DNA of 64,000 bases from Tetrahymena thermophila SB210 (Eukaryota; Ciliophora; Oligohymenophorea; Hymenostomatida; Tetrahymenidae), in assembly GCF_000189635.1 (NCBI RefSeq), contig NW_002475974.1, forward strand, positions 248,001-312,000, in the 5' to 3' direction. Shown one piece after another: positions 26,046 to 38,488 of the stretch. Numbering within the stretch: the first letter of the stretch is position 1; each line of letters begins with the position of its first letter. The notes beneath the pieces were generated by a model. It was not told the origin of the DNA. It did no database searches and worked only from the letters and a program-made list of their open reading frames with translations. The position numbers and the translations under genes are program-made.

Positions 26046-28889
26046 ATGACTAACTTTGATAATCAATTAGTTTCTACTTTCATTTCGTCACCCTTTATCG
26101 TTGAAAGTAGAAAAAAACCTTTCTAAGAGAGAGCCCACAAGGTATACGATCTATTGATTATTATTTTGACAAGCTAGACTCAAAATTTTACTTTATAATT
26201 TAGGAATAAAATATATCCACTTTGTATGATCCATTTCTTCCATCTATCCTAGAAAAATAATACAACTTAGGGGGAAGCTAAATTGAAGCAGGCGATAAAT
26301 CTAAGATAATTGGAGAAGATTTACAAAGCTTGATTATATATTTTTCAGCTTAAAACATCAGACATAAAGTACTAAAATTATAATAAATTGAAAACTTTAA
26401 GTTAAGCTTTTTTTTTCTTCATTAAAATATAGATTATCCACCCATTATATTTGCTTTTTAAGTTCCCGAAGGCTATCTCTTTGTTTTATAATAAAAATAT
26501 AATCAAATAAGAAAACATCGTAATTTATATTAAATTGTTCCCCCAGAAATTAATTTTTCATTTTAATTAAATATACAAAGTCACCAGAAAATTTGATTAT
26601 TCAAATTTAGAGATACATATATGAGAAGTTGCTAAACGCAAGTCAATCTGATTCCATCGAAGATGAATCTGAATAGCGTCTTCTCATTTTATGCTTAAAG
26701 TCCAACAACTATTCGATAAACATTAATAAAGATTTAGCAAAAGTAAAACAACATTTCTTTAATTTAACAATTTTAGCATAGTTTTTTTTTAAAAAATAAC
26801 TAGGTTTCTAAATACATGTCTTTTCTAGAAGGCCCAACATTGACTTTCTTAGAAAAAACCCCAACTGACCTACCTAAAGAATTCAAGTTGATTGAAAATA
26901 TTGTAAATATTTTATTGAGTATAAATAAATTCATTACTAAATTTCTTAAATAATAATATTCAATAGGACGAAATGAAAGCTGCTTACTCTAAAGTATATT
27001 GCGAGATTTCATAAATAAAAATAGAAATAAAAATGAATCAAGATAAGTTAGAAAACTAATTTCACTAAGTAATCGAGAAGAGAGGTGGAATTCCAAGTTT
27101 AGAATAGACTCTGAATATTAACTATAATAATAATGAATAATAGGATTGCAACTAAACACCCAGGAGTTCTTTTAAGAAAAACTCCTTCCATTACATATGC
27201 TATAATTTGTCAATTTAAGATTCAAACATAAAGCAGAGGTTATAAAAATTTCCTATTGTATTCGAGACAGCCAAAGATCAAAATGAAAAAAATAATCAAA
27301 TGGAAATCGAAAAAACACAAGAAGAATAGCAAACTGCTTAATGCAAAAAATCTAAAAACTAAACTTAATAATTTTTATCGAAATAATAATCCAAAAACTC
27401 AAATTACGAAAAAGAAAGAGATAACAATTCTATACAATTAAATTCAATCAGAAAAGAAATAGATTAGATTAGCTAATTAAGCTATCACATTGCTGATGAC
27501 GAATACAATAATAGCAATAGTACGATGAATAATTAACAAAATAAGAAAGTTGCTAAATTTAGAGTTAAAAATTAGAATGAAAATCAAGTTAAAGTTATTT
27601 GCATCCAGTCATATTCTAAAAGTAAATTTGAAGATAATCATTCTAGCAAGATCGATTAAAATCCATCAAATCTAAAAAAGAGAAAAATCTCTTTATTGAT
27701 AAAAGATAATTAAACAACTTAAAATTAAAATAACTAAAATTAAATACTTGAATACAACATAGTAGATGTAGAACCTTAAAAGAAAAGAAAGCAATAATCG
27801 AGCTAGACAGATGAAGGTGACCAAAAAAATAGTTAGAGTAAGAAAAAATAAAGTAGCATTTAGGTTGAAAGCGATCAAAAGCAAATCAATATTAAGATGA
27901 ACAACCTCCATTTAAATTAGCAAAATAGTCAGTAATAGTAAAAGCTATAAAATACTAACTATAGAGAGCTTGACAAAAAAGACTTTTAAGGAAATACTAG
28001 TAGCACAGCATCAACATTTAACAAGACAATTAAAAAAATAGGACTCGATAGCAATAAAAACGGGTAAAATAATTCAAGTTCTAGTAGTGTGAGTAGTAAA
28101 AATAAAGATGCCAGATAAATCAATTTCTAGTATAATCACAACAAAAAGAAAATTATTATTGCCACATAATCAAGTAGCAGTGATTCATAAAATGTTAATG
28201 GGAGTTATAGTGTTATGTTGAGTCATTCAAAGTAATAGAATAATAGTATTAATGATTAAGAGTGCTCATTATAGAATGACAGGTCTTTACACAACTCTCA
28301 CTAAAACAAAATGGAAGTAGAATTTTTATATGAAAGGCTTTCTTAAGACTCAAATGAAAGAAAGAAAAAAAATATGTAATTTAAAGAAGCTAATAATATG
28401 GATAGCGTTTACAACGGTTATGAAAGTGATTTTAGCTAATAAAATGAAGATAACGACTCTGAAGTTGATAAAGATGCTGCCCAAAATAAATAAATTGGTA
28501 AAAAATTCAAATTAGAGTAATACCTCAAGGGCTACGAAAATGATGATGAATTTGATTACAATGTTGAAGATGATGATGAAGATTTCAGCTTCGATTAGTC
28601 GTAAAAAATAAAAAAATAGGATTTTTTTCGAAGAAGAAGATTTTCTTTAAGCAATTCAGCATTTCAAAGTCAGTCATCTCTCATCAAAAATCAATTTAAA
28701 GGCAGTATAAATACCAACAACAAAAATAATAGCAACAGTAAATGCCTTTAATTAATTCAGAGCTACGAAGGCTAAAATAACAAAGATAATAAATGTAAAT
28801 ACAAAATAAAATAAAACTTACTAAAAACTTAAATTAAAAGCTATATCAGCTGCAATGAAGAAAAATCTAATCCAGTAGATAGTTGCTGA
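26046..28889 (+). CDS. Unrecognised 843-residue protein, folded N-terminus and long disordered tail
   Basis: Six exons: 26046-26141, 26204-26368, 26433-26519, 26581-26742, 26804-26902 and 26967-28889. All five introns (61-64 bp) are phase 0, and every exon length divides by three. The first 270 residues look globular, with YDPFLPSILEKQYNLGGSQ, IHPLYLLFKFPKAISLFYNK and NLIIQIQRYIYEKLL. The rest is rich in Q, N, S, K and D with basic clusters (KKRKQQ, RRRRFSLSNSAF) and an acidic DDEFDYNVEDDDEDFSF stretch near residue 770. The lysine/arginine patches could act as nuclear signals, but that is inference. I do not recognise the N-terminal fold. The regular phase-0 intron set makes the model reliable even without a family match. 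Confidence 0.78.
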
Positions 28890-29857
28890 GCGAATAAAAT
28901 TTTCTCTCTAAAAAAAACAAAAATGAATGATTTAAACAATCTAATAAAACCTAATTAGATATTCTAAAATTTTTCAAAAATTAATTTATTTTTTTTTCTA
29001 ATAATCAAACAAGCAAGCAAAGAATAAACAAATTATAAAATTAAAATTTAATTATTAAATATAAAAAATTTTAAAACTATATATATTATTAATTAATTTC
29101 TTAATAATTCTTATACTTAATATAATAAAAATGTACCTTTATTTATTTTATATATAAATTATAAATAATTCATACTAAGTTATTAAAAATTGTTAACTTT
29201 TTTCATGTATTTATTTAATAAATTTTATTTATTTTAACTAAAAATTACTTAACAATCATTCAAAAATAAAGTAAGGTAATAAATTTTATTAGATTTAAGT
29301 ATTTATCTACTTAAATAAATTTAATTATGAATCATAAAAGACATTTATCAATTTAATTTTAAAAGGCAAATTTTTTATTTTCTAGAATTTTTAGATAAAC
29401 TTCATTAAAAAAATTTCTTTTTCTAAATTTACAAATAAACATTAATTAATTAATTATTGTCTACTCTTTTGTAGCAAAAAACAAATTTTTTTTTTTAAGA
29501 TTGTTTATTTCTTTTAAAATATTTAATTTAATTATTAAAAATTCTTAAGTGCTATAAAAAAGTATAGTATATTTTTGATTATATGCAATGAATTATTGTT
29601 ACTAACACAAATAATCATACAGCCAATAAAAATAAGTTTAATATTTCTTTTTTAATGCAATATTTTTAATTTAGACAAAAAATAAAAAAAATAAAAGTTA
29701 TATTAAAAAGTTAGCAATTTTTTAAATTTTGGCAAATTAATGAATTCTGAATACAGAAAAAAAAAATGAAAAAAAAAATTAATATTTATGAAAATAATTT
29801 AAATAATTTAAACTGTTTGAATAAATCATTTTTTAATTTTTAATTTCTAATTAATTT
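28890..29857. other. Intergenic spacer between convergent genes
   Basis: It lies between the 3' end of the 843-residue gene and the 3' end of the Sen2-like gene. A/T homopolymers dominate. Nothing else was seen. Confidence 0.55.
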
Positions 29858-30960
29858 TCAGTTGTCTTTACTAACTCCAAATGAAATTAAGTCTAGATTA
29901 AATAGCTCTACTAATTTATTTATTTAAATTTCGAACTCTTCTTCTTTCGGTTTAATATTTTAGCTTTAGTTTTCACGTTCCATTTTAATATTTTTTTGTT
30001 GAAACCAATCTTTTATAATCTAATCAAAACTACATAAATAATTTTCTTATTTATTATTATAACTAATCTGAGCTATTATCATAACCTTTTTATATAAAAT
30101 AAATCTAAAAATTACAAATTTTATAAATTTTCATGCATTTAAGATATTTTATTTTTAAAATAAGACATTTAGTTAATAAACTAAAGCTTTGCTAAAATAC
30201 TCAAAATTGCAAAAATATTTATTCTTATTACCTTGTTAACATTATGAGCTATTCTTGCATAACCTAGCCACATGTTTAATGCTCCACCAATTTTTAAAAG
30301 ATAAACAGAATGCTAATGCTTTTAAGTTTAAGCATCTAAGTTTTCATCTTAAGTATTAGTACTTAATTGATATAATGTATAATCAACACCATAATTTTAA
30401 GCATCTTCAATTTAGTATTTATTTTATTGCCTTAGTTTAAAGTAGACAATTAGTCTATCAATCGATAACAAATTTCTTTTAATAATGTTTAGAATAAATT
30501 CTTTAATTTATATCTCGTTGCTATATTTTTCAACTTTGACATATTTAAAAAACTCTTCAGTATATTGTCTTTTTTTTGAATCGAATTCATCACTTTCATC
30601 AATTTGCTAGACATTCTCAGATGTGTTTAATATTTCTTGATCTGTATTTAATTTGCTGAATTATTTTGATGGAACATTTTTTTCTTAATTTTCTTCATCT
30701 TCCTCTTTCTTCTAATTTAAATCTTAATTTAAAACCTCCAGTTTATCATTGCTTAATATGCTTTAACCGCTTTTTGGATTTAATTTAAGTGTATTATTTA
30801 GCTACTCTGTTGTTTCTTTTTTTTCTAAATTATTATCTTCTACATAGATGCTACTAGCTTTAATGCTTTTTAGGAAATATAAATTATAAATAAACTCTTC
30901 AAAAATGAGGATTTGCCTTGTTTATGGTTCAAAAACAATGGAATAATTTGAGTAAAACAT
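29858..30960 (-). CDS. TSEN2: tRNA-splicing endonuclease catalytic subunit, Sen2-like
   Basis: Exon 1 (30960-30232) ends on codon NK at a GTAATA donor; the next acceptor is at 30105. The nuclease domain shows YFKLRQQNKYQIEDAQNYGV then DYTLYQLS, then KHQHSVYLLK, then MWLGYARIAHNVNK. These give the tyrosine, histidine and lysine of the RNase-A-like triad of tRNA intron endonucleases in the right order. An N-terminal part (FEEFIYNLYFLKSI) fits the Sen2 lead-in, with an acidic low-complexity insert of about 100 residues between. The C-terminus is uncertain. Read straight after the 127-bp intron, the protein stops at 30024 (269 residues). A different frame over the same DNA reads KKVMIIAQISYNN and stays open to TGA at 29858. 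The wider limit is used here. Family role: cutting introns from pre-tRNA with Sen34 partners in the nucleus. Confidence 0.65.
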
Positions 30961-31130
30961 AATTATGATTTAATGTTTAAAATTGATTTTATCTTTCTGT
31001 TTAAAATAATAAATATACCTTATTTATAGTTTTCATTAAATATTTAAATATTGATTTACAAACAAACAAACAAACAAATAAATTAAGAAAATATTAATAA
31101 ATCTTTAAAGATACTTAATAGCCACAATAT

Positions 31131-32373
31131 TCATATAAACCATTATTTTAACTATAATTTTTTGTCTAACTTCTTCAACAATTTATTGATTATAATTATT
31201 CTCATCAATTCTTACCTTATTGTTGTTAAGTATCCTCTAGGGTTAAATAAAAATTCTTGTATTTGCCTAATCATAGAAAAATAATAAATTTATTTTCTTA
31301 CAAAATATTTTTTAATTACTCTAAATCTATATTTATTTGTGTCAAATATCCTACTTCTAAAAGAATCCTGCAAAATTTTAAAAGATCTACCTAAGTATCT
31401 TTTTATCCTTGTCTTAAAAAAAAAAAATTAATTTATACTATGTAAAAAATGGAACTACTTTAAACTTAACTTGAGGTTGAGCTTTTAGAGATTTAGGAGT
31501 TAGGACAAAATTTAGTGAATTTGATAAAATCTTTAGTTACTCAAATTGTTGAAACTTTTTTTACATTAAAAACCTTAATAATAAATTTAGTTTTCTTTGA
31601 AATTTACCTCAAATCTAAATCAAAAAATCTAATATTCTAATTAGCCTAAATTAAACTAACAAAATCAGCAAGCTCTTAGTCTTATATCTTAGTTTTTATA
31701 AGTTTATGAAAAAACCTTGAAATATAATATAAAATATACATTGCATTCAGATAAACTTAATTTAATTCTGCTAAGCGATTTAAATGTATTAATAACATTA
31801 GAGAAGTATTTAATGCTATTTAGTTCATTTAATTAATTATTATCACATAAAATTTCGATTTCTTATAAATTTTAAAATTTATTTTAAGTAAAGCTTATAA
31901 AAAAATTTTAGAGTCCTAAAGAATTAAATATGTTTCTACTATATTTTATTAATATTAAAATTTAAGAATTATAAATCATTCATAAATTGGTTTACCTAAT
32001 ATCTATTTAGATGCTTTCAAGATGATTCATTTAAGAAAAAGAAGATCCTAATGATTACAAATTATTATTATTTACTCCTGAATAACTATTAAATTTATTA
32101 TATAAATTATTTTATTGAAAATACACTAAATATTTACGATAATAGGAGATCTAGATGTTTTAAGTTATTTAATTTTTAAAATAACTTACAAATATTTTAA
32201 TGAGATTTTTAAGATATTTTATTTCCTCTAAATAATTAAAATTTTGGTTACTTAAAATTATACTTTGATTATTATTTTTTAATTTACCTGAAATCTAATT
32301 ATAAATCCTCTAGTTTACTTAGCAAAGATATATTTTCAAATAAATCTTCAAAATCATCAATTTTATTATTCAT
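31131..32373 (-). CDS. Leucine-rich-repeat-like protein built from repeated small exons
   Basis: Exon 1 (32373-32288) reads MNNKIDDFEDLFENISLLSK then LEDLQLDFR, and breaks in phase 2 at AG|GTAAA. Further exons down to the stop at 31131 give LRR-like strings such as MNHLESIQIDIR, SLSRIKLSLSE, NIRFFDLDLR and LNLQKLNLKLSL. Several end with a D-x-R just before a phase-2 GTAAA donor. The final exons read LLKFCRILLEVGYLTQINID and FNPRGYLTTIRQELMR. At least six exons are needed; only the first is exact, the middle joins are tentative. Proteins of this sort are common in Tetrahymena and have no assigned function. A binding scaffold is the general expectation for LRRs. It lies 170 bp upstream of, and on the same strand as, the Sen2-like gene. 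Confidence 0.55.
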
Positions 32374-33286
32374 ATTTCTTTTTTATTATATTTTATCATT
32401 AGATAGATTGCAAAAATTTACATCAGTGACAGACTGAATTTTTTCAGGTTAGTAAGCATTATGAGTTCTCTACTAAAATTATGTACATCCTTTATGTCAT
32501 TTATCTTATTTCCGCTTGATTTAATAGCAAAATTAATGGAAATTTAGTAAAAATAGAATCAACCATACTCTAATAGACAATAGAAGTCTGCAATTTGACC
32601 ATTTATAACCCAAAAAACTTCAATGATTATTTGTATATTTTAACATCTTTTATATCATAAGCTACATTTAAAATATTTCAAATGAATTAATTACGTAACC
32701 CATAGAAATATCATCTAATTTCTATATTTTATTCTTTCTAAAACTTTTTCTTGCAATCCTTCATCTTAATCACTCCTTTAGAGTAATATTAAAAATAAAC
32801 AATTATTTATGATAAAGAATAAGTAAAAAATAAAAAATATACTCTATTCTTAATATCTTGTATTTTGAGTATCTTTTGAAAAGTCTTTCCATTAGATTAT
32901 TTATTGAAATAAATGCAAATTTTTAATGTTGCTCAAGTTTAAGTGTAATTCAATATATATTAATACAAAAAAATTTTTTAATTCCTAGGTTATCTTAAAC
33001 CTTATTTCTTTATTGAATGGTAATTAAAATTTAGAACATTTAATATTTACTTCTGTAAATACAGATATATTATTTATTATTTGTTGTTTTTGTAATAATT
33101 TTTTTTTAAATTAACTTTTTTAATTATCATTTATAAAATATTTTTAAAACTTAATAAAAATGAAGGAATATTTGTTAAGAATATTTAAAAAAACAAAAAA
33201 GAAAATATTTTATCAGTAATAAAAATATATTAAATATTTTTGTGTTCATTAAACATTCAAAAATAATTTGACCACCATAATAAAAA
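32374..33286. other. Intergenic spacer between divergent genes
   Basis: It lies between the LRR-like start (minus) and the ANKRD13-like gene (plus). It is A/T-rich. A short region near 32400-32600 is slightly less biased but shows no consistent frame. Confidence 0.5.
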
Positions 33287-36200
33287 ATGAATCAAACAAA
33301 TAAATAAAAAGGAATTAGATTGTTTGAAATAGTTAAAATTTACATAGCTATGGATTTAGGGTAGAGAATAATAGATTGGAAATATTATTAAAAATAGAAA
33401 ACAATAATCAGTAAAATTGAGTTTGAAATTATTAGCAGGTAATCTAACTAGTAAATAAATAATAAATTAGGAATTAAGCAAGCAATACTACTGAATACAG
33501 CTAAAGAAATATGTAGAAAAAAAATGAAGATTTTCATGATGATTTCACAGTATGATATTTTAATACACATGAATAAATTAATTGGGATTCATACATTAAA
33601 TTTATATTTTTTTTTGTAGCCTAATTCATATTTAATACCAAAGATTTTCTAATTGTTGAGTGATAAATGGATTATTGATTGATTTATTGTATTTAAAATT
33701 AATAGTAAATTGACGAAGATGAAAATGAAAGCAGCAAAAACGTTTTTTCTAACATGAAGAAGCTAGGAAATAGTCAATACTTTTCTAATCCTTCAAGGCT
33801 GTAAAAATAAAAAATACCAGGTAATTTTCTGCTATATATTTATTCAAATCATACACCTTTAGTTTTAGACAAAAAATTTCTGTTTTATGTGCGATTATTT
33901 TATTTTCTACATGCAAACGCAAATAATTTAATAATCAACCTTATATTTTAGCAAGTGCAAAGGATAGCCAATAAAATTTTGATCCTAACAAGAAATATTT
34001 TAAAATTGTTTACAAATATTTATATATAAAGATTTTGAACCTCGCTCTAATGATTTGAATGCAATCGTATCTAATCAATCGCTGAACAGCTAAGCATATA
34101 AATCGATTGGCTCAATTTAATATCCAAACTCTTAAAGTACTACAAATGAATATGATAAAAAAATATCTTTTTAACAACCTTCTTATAGAAATGGTTCTTA
34201 GCCATAAATATATTAATAGCTAGGTGGCATGTAAAATTAAAATCAATCTTTAAATTTAATAGAAATGGGTAGCGATAGTAAACATTAGGCGTACCATCAT
34301 ATTAAAAACAGCAATCATATACATATTAAAGGATACGAAGAAGAAAATATAAATGATAATGATTATAGTAGCTCTGAGTTTGATGTTAGTGAAAATGAAG
34401 CTGTAGGACCTTCTTATAATATTAACTAGTCTATACTTAATCAGTACAAAAATACATTTTTTAACTAAAAGATTAAAGAATTTAATGAAAGGAAAGCTCG
34501 TTGTCATACTCTTTTACCAAAATAAGCATAAAAGTATTTTAGAGATTAAAAAACTACTAAAAGTTATATTGAGCATACTCCTAAGAATATAAATGATGGG
34601 TCTATATAGGTTTAAAGTATAAAAGCTAGTAATTCAGTAAAGCGGTTACAAGATAGTTCATTTGATGATCTTTAAAAATAAAACTTTTCTGTGAAAGGAG
34701 TAAGAAATAAAAGTGCATTTTAGTAGCGTACAAATAGCGATGAGAACTTAAACTAAAACAATTATGAATACAATAATAATTAGATATTAATAAAACAGGG
34801 TGTTTCAAATGATATTAAAATATAATAGCAGTAATAATTGTAAAACTAAATAGCCTAAGTGTTACCTTAAAGTGTATTAGATGCTAATAAATTTAATTTA
34901 AGTTTTAGTAGCCAGCAGAATAATTTATTGTAATAGAAGAAACAGAATATTTAAAGTTAAGATAATGTTAAAGATACATCTTCAAAAATCAATGGAAATG
35001 GCTCTAAGTTTTAACAGCATAATATTCCTAATACCTAGACTAAGATATCTCCGAATGAATTGAGTAAAATTCTACAAAATAATAGCAATCAATAACCTAA
35101 TTAAAAATAAGTTAATAGTTCTTCTATTTAAACAACATCTGCATCTTAATTTTCTATAACACAAGCTAATCAGGCTTAAAAAAGTAGTAATTCTTCAAAT
35201 AGACCGACTTCTTTTTCATATGGGATAAACAAATAAATAAAAGAAGAATCCATTCAAAAGCAAGTTATAAAATCGTAGTAAGTTCAAGCTAAGTTAGAAG
35301 AATAATCCAAAAATATAGAAGAAAAAAAGGCAGCCTTCTAAGAATAGCTTTAGAAAAAATTTAATAACGCTCAAGCATAAAATAATAATGAAAATAAAAA
35401 CTTATAAAAAAATAATTTTTAAGAAACAAATAACATATAAAATTAAACCTATTTAAACAATAAATAAAATTAATTGACATAAAATTAAAATAACAAATAA
35501 ATTGTTTCAAACTAATAAATTTAAAGCTAAAACTAATTTGTAGGAAATGATACAAACTCTAAATTTTCTAGTATTATTTCTCCTAATATAAAGTAAGAGC
35601 AGTTTTAAGACATCGACACTCTTAATGTTAATTAAATACAATATAATGTTCCCAATAATTTAGCTAACAGTATTTCTGACTTAGGTCTAGATGCTTAATC
35701 TAGATCATCTATTTCGCAAAAATATGGGTTAGAAAAATAATCCAGCTTTAAAATGCAACAATTACAGAATAATTTTAGTAATCAGTAATATTTGTAAGCA
35801 AATGATGCATATTAACGTAAATCTAAAAAATCTTTATAAAACGATCATGATTTGTTGGCTTTTCCTGAAAATGAGACTTTTGTGGGTACAATTAATACAA
35901 TTGATGTTAAAGTTGATACTCAAACAGTAAAAACAGCACAAGTGGTAGATAAAAAAGAATAAAATAGACTTATAGATAGTGAAATATATGATTCGCTTGT
36001 GAGAGCTATTTTTTAAAGCAATATTCAACTAGTTGAAACAATTGTTAAGAGTATTTTTTTTAAAGGAGATTGATTTAATAAATCTTAAATAATATTAATT
36101 TTTAAAAAGGAATTATAAATGAAGAAAGGTATCATTTAATTAATAAAGTCGATGAAAAAGGTAATACTCCTCTACTGCTTGCAGTCAAACTATCTTATTC

Positions 36201-37765
36201 TAATCCAAATTATTACAGTATCATAAAAATATTGCTCAAGCACGGTAAAATAAAGATATTAATATTTGCTATTTTTATATAATTATTTTTGTTTTTTCAG
36301 ATGCAGATCCACGAATTAGAGACAGATAAGATTGGAGCTGTTTTGAAGAAGTAGTTTCTCAGAAAGACCATTAATTAGCCAGCTTACTTTTCGAAAATCT
36401 CATTAACTTTAAAAAAAAAGCTTTACTTTAGTAAAAAAGAGAAATTGACAATTTGTTGCTCTCAGATGTTCCAGATTTTTATATGGAGATGAAATGGGAA
36501 TTTGAGAGTAATATTATTCCATTTGTGTCTAAACTTGCACCTTCAGATACATTTAAAATCTGGAAATATGGAAGGTCTGTCAGGTGTGATAGCACATTTG
36601 CTGGATTTTAAAAGTATCGCTCTAAGAGAAGAGCTTAATCGCTACTTTTTAATTGTCTGAACTTGAACTAAAAATAAGTAAACATTTAAACGGACTTTGA
36701 TTTTTTGACGATTGTTCAAAAAGAAGAAAAGACTTTCCATTTCCCTCTCGTAATGATTATTTAGATAACTTTTTAACCTAAATATAAATGAATTAATAAA
36801 AATTATTAAAATAGTAAGAAGTAGACCTTGAAGAAAAGAAAAAAATTGTTTAAGATCTCTTAAACTCTACAGATAGCATTTAAGGAAATCTTAAGATAGA
36901 AAAAACTACTATAAATTAAAGTAAATCCTTCTTTGGATCAAAACAAAGTCACAAAATATAAGGCTACACATGTGATAAGTATGATTTATAGCTAAGATAT
37001 AGATATATGATCTTTAAAAAAACAAGAATACCATTCCTTAAAAACTACGAAAAGTATATTAGCAGCAACTGCGATTTATCTCCTACCAAATCTGTTGTTA
37101 GTCCTAACGAAGCTTCTTACTTAAGTGATAGGAGAAATGAGAGTATGTACAATTAGCAGCAGCTGAGTTATTAGGTGAGCATGAAAGATATTAAAATTAA
37201 TGGAATGGATAACGGTAATCCTTTTGAAGTTAAAATAACTGAGACTAACAAAAATGAAATCAAAAAGTAAACACTAGGATTATATGTTTCTGAAGACTTT
37301 CCTATAAAATTTAAAGTATTTATGCCACTTTTGTAATTTTTAAGCAATGGCAATTAACTTTTGATGAACCTCTATGAAGTTTTCAAAGATTAGTAAGTAA
37401 ATGATGTACTAATTAAAAAAGGTTTTCCAGTAAAAGTATAAATCCCTTTAAGTTACTCAATTTATGCAAATATAACTTTCTCAGCATTTAAGTAAATAAA
37501 TAAATAAATATATTTTGATTATTTAGCAATATTTCACAACATTTTTTTTTGTTTGTTTTAGGCCACTTAGTTGTTATGAGAATGAAAATGTCACATAATT
37601 ATTTAACATACCAAAGTAATTCATTCATTCATATATTTATATTTAAATTGTTAAAATATTTTTGTTTAAATTAGTGATTCAGTTTTTGCAAACAGAAAAT
37701 AAAAATAAAATACAATGATAAAATAGAAAAAAAGATTGATGCTAGCTAATTTATATTTATCATGA
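33287..37765 (+). CDS. ANKRD13: ANKRD13-like ankyrin/GPCR-chaperone-domain protein
   Basis: Supported exons are 33706-33820, 34032-36050, 36110-36244, 36301-36749, 36815-37491, 37562-37615 and 37675-37765, all phases consistent (1180 codons). The first exon is unresolved; an ATG-led open stretch from 33287 is used as a provisional limit. The first 700 residues are Q/N/S-rich. An ankyrin-type segment follows (DEKGNTPLLLAVKLS, IIKILLKHG.ADPRIRD). Then comes the diagnostic GPCR-chaperone block PDFYMEMKWEFESNIIPFVS, KLAPSDTFKIWKYG and RCDSTFAGF. The C-terminal block GFPVKVQIPLSYSIYANITF is also typical of the family. Animal ANKRD13 proteins bind ubiquitinated membrane cargo on endosomes and plant relatives act in protein targeting. 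The long disordered leader is the odd feature. Endosomal or quality-control work is an inference from family. Confidence 0.82.
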
Positions 37766-38488
37766 TATAGATGCGTTTCTAACCACGATTACTCAGAAAC
37801 TACTTAAGGTATTTCATAAAGAAGTCTATTGGGAAAAAAGATATTTTTATTAATTTATTAGAAAATTTTGATATTTTTTCAAAAATATTTAGATTTTAAA
37901 TACTCTATCATAAAAAATTTATTAATGATAGAAAAATTATGAAATTAAAAAGAAAAAACTCTACTAATAACCAAAAAAAAAATAATAATAATATTAATAA
38001 AAGCAAACAAGATAGCAAATAAACAAAGTAAAAATATTTATGGATAAAATCCACATATTATAATAATCTTACTAACAAAATTGATATTAAAATAACTAAT
38101 TTTGATTGGTTTATTTAGCCAATCTTCTATTAAAATTTTTAATTTAAGCCACAATATATCTCGTTATATATTTTAATATTTAAATAAGTATTTATAATTT
38201 TATTCATGATAAAGTACTCTTGTATTTGTCTGTGTATGAATTATTCAGGTAAAGAACAATAATTCTTTTACAGTATCTTTTCAAAATAAATTTCTTTATT
38301 TCAATTCTATTGAAAGATAAAAAATGGAAATACTAAAATTTGTTCGAATGAGAACTTATAAAATGTTGAGTTTACCTTCTAAAGTTAAATTGCAAATAGA
38401 AATCCTTATCTAAAGCTTATATATTATAGAAATCAAAATTTAACCAATTAATTAATTAAAAAAAATCTGATAAACTTTTTAATTAGAA
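37766..38488. other. Intergenic spacer
   Basis: This is the 3' flank of the ANKRD13-like gene and the 5' flank of the RING gene. A short open stretch from ATG at 38323 is probably 5' leader. Nothing else was seen. Confidence 0.5.

Noticed and set aside
38323-38486. Short open stretch starting at an ATG upstream of the RING gene
   Set aside because: It ends at TGA before the RING gene start and has no recognisable content; more likely 5' leader sequence.
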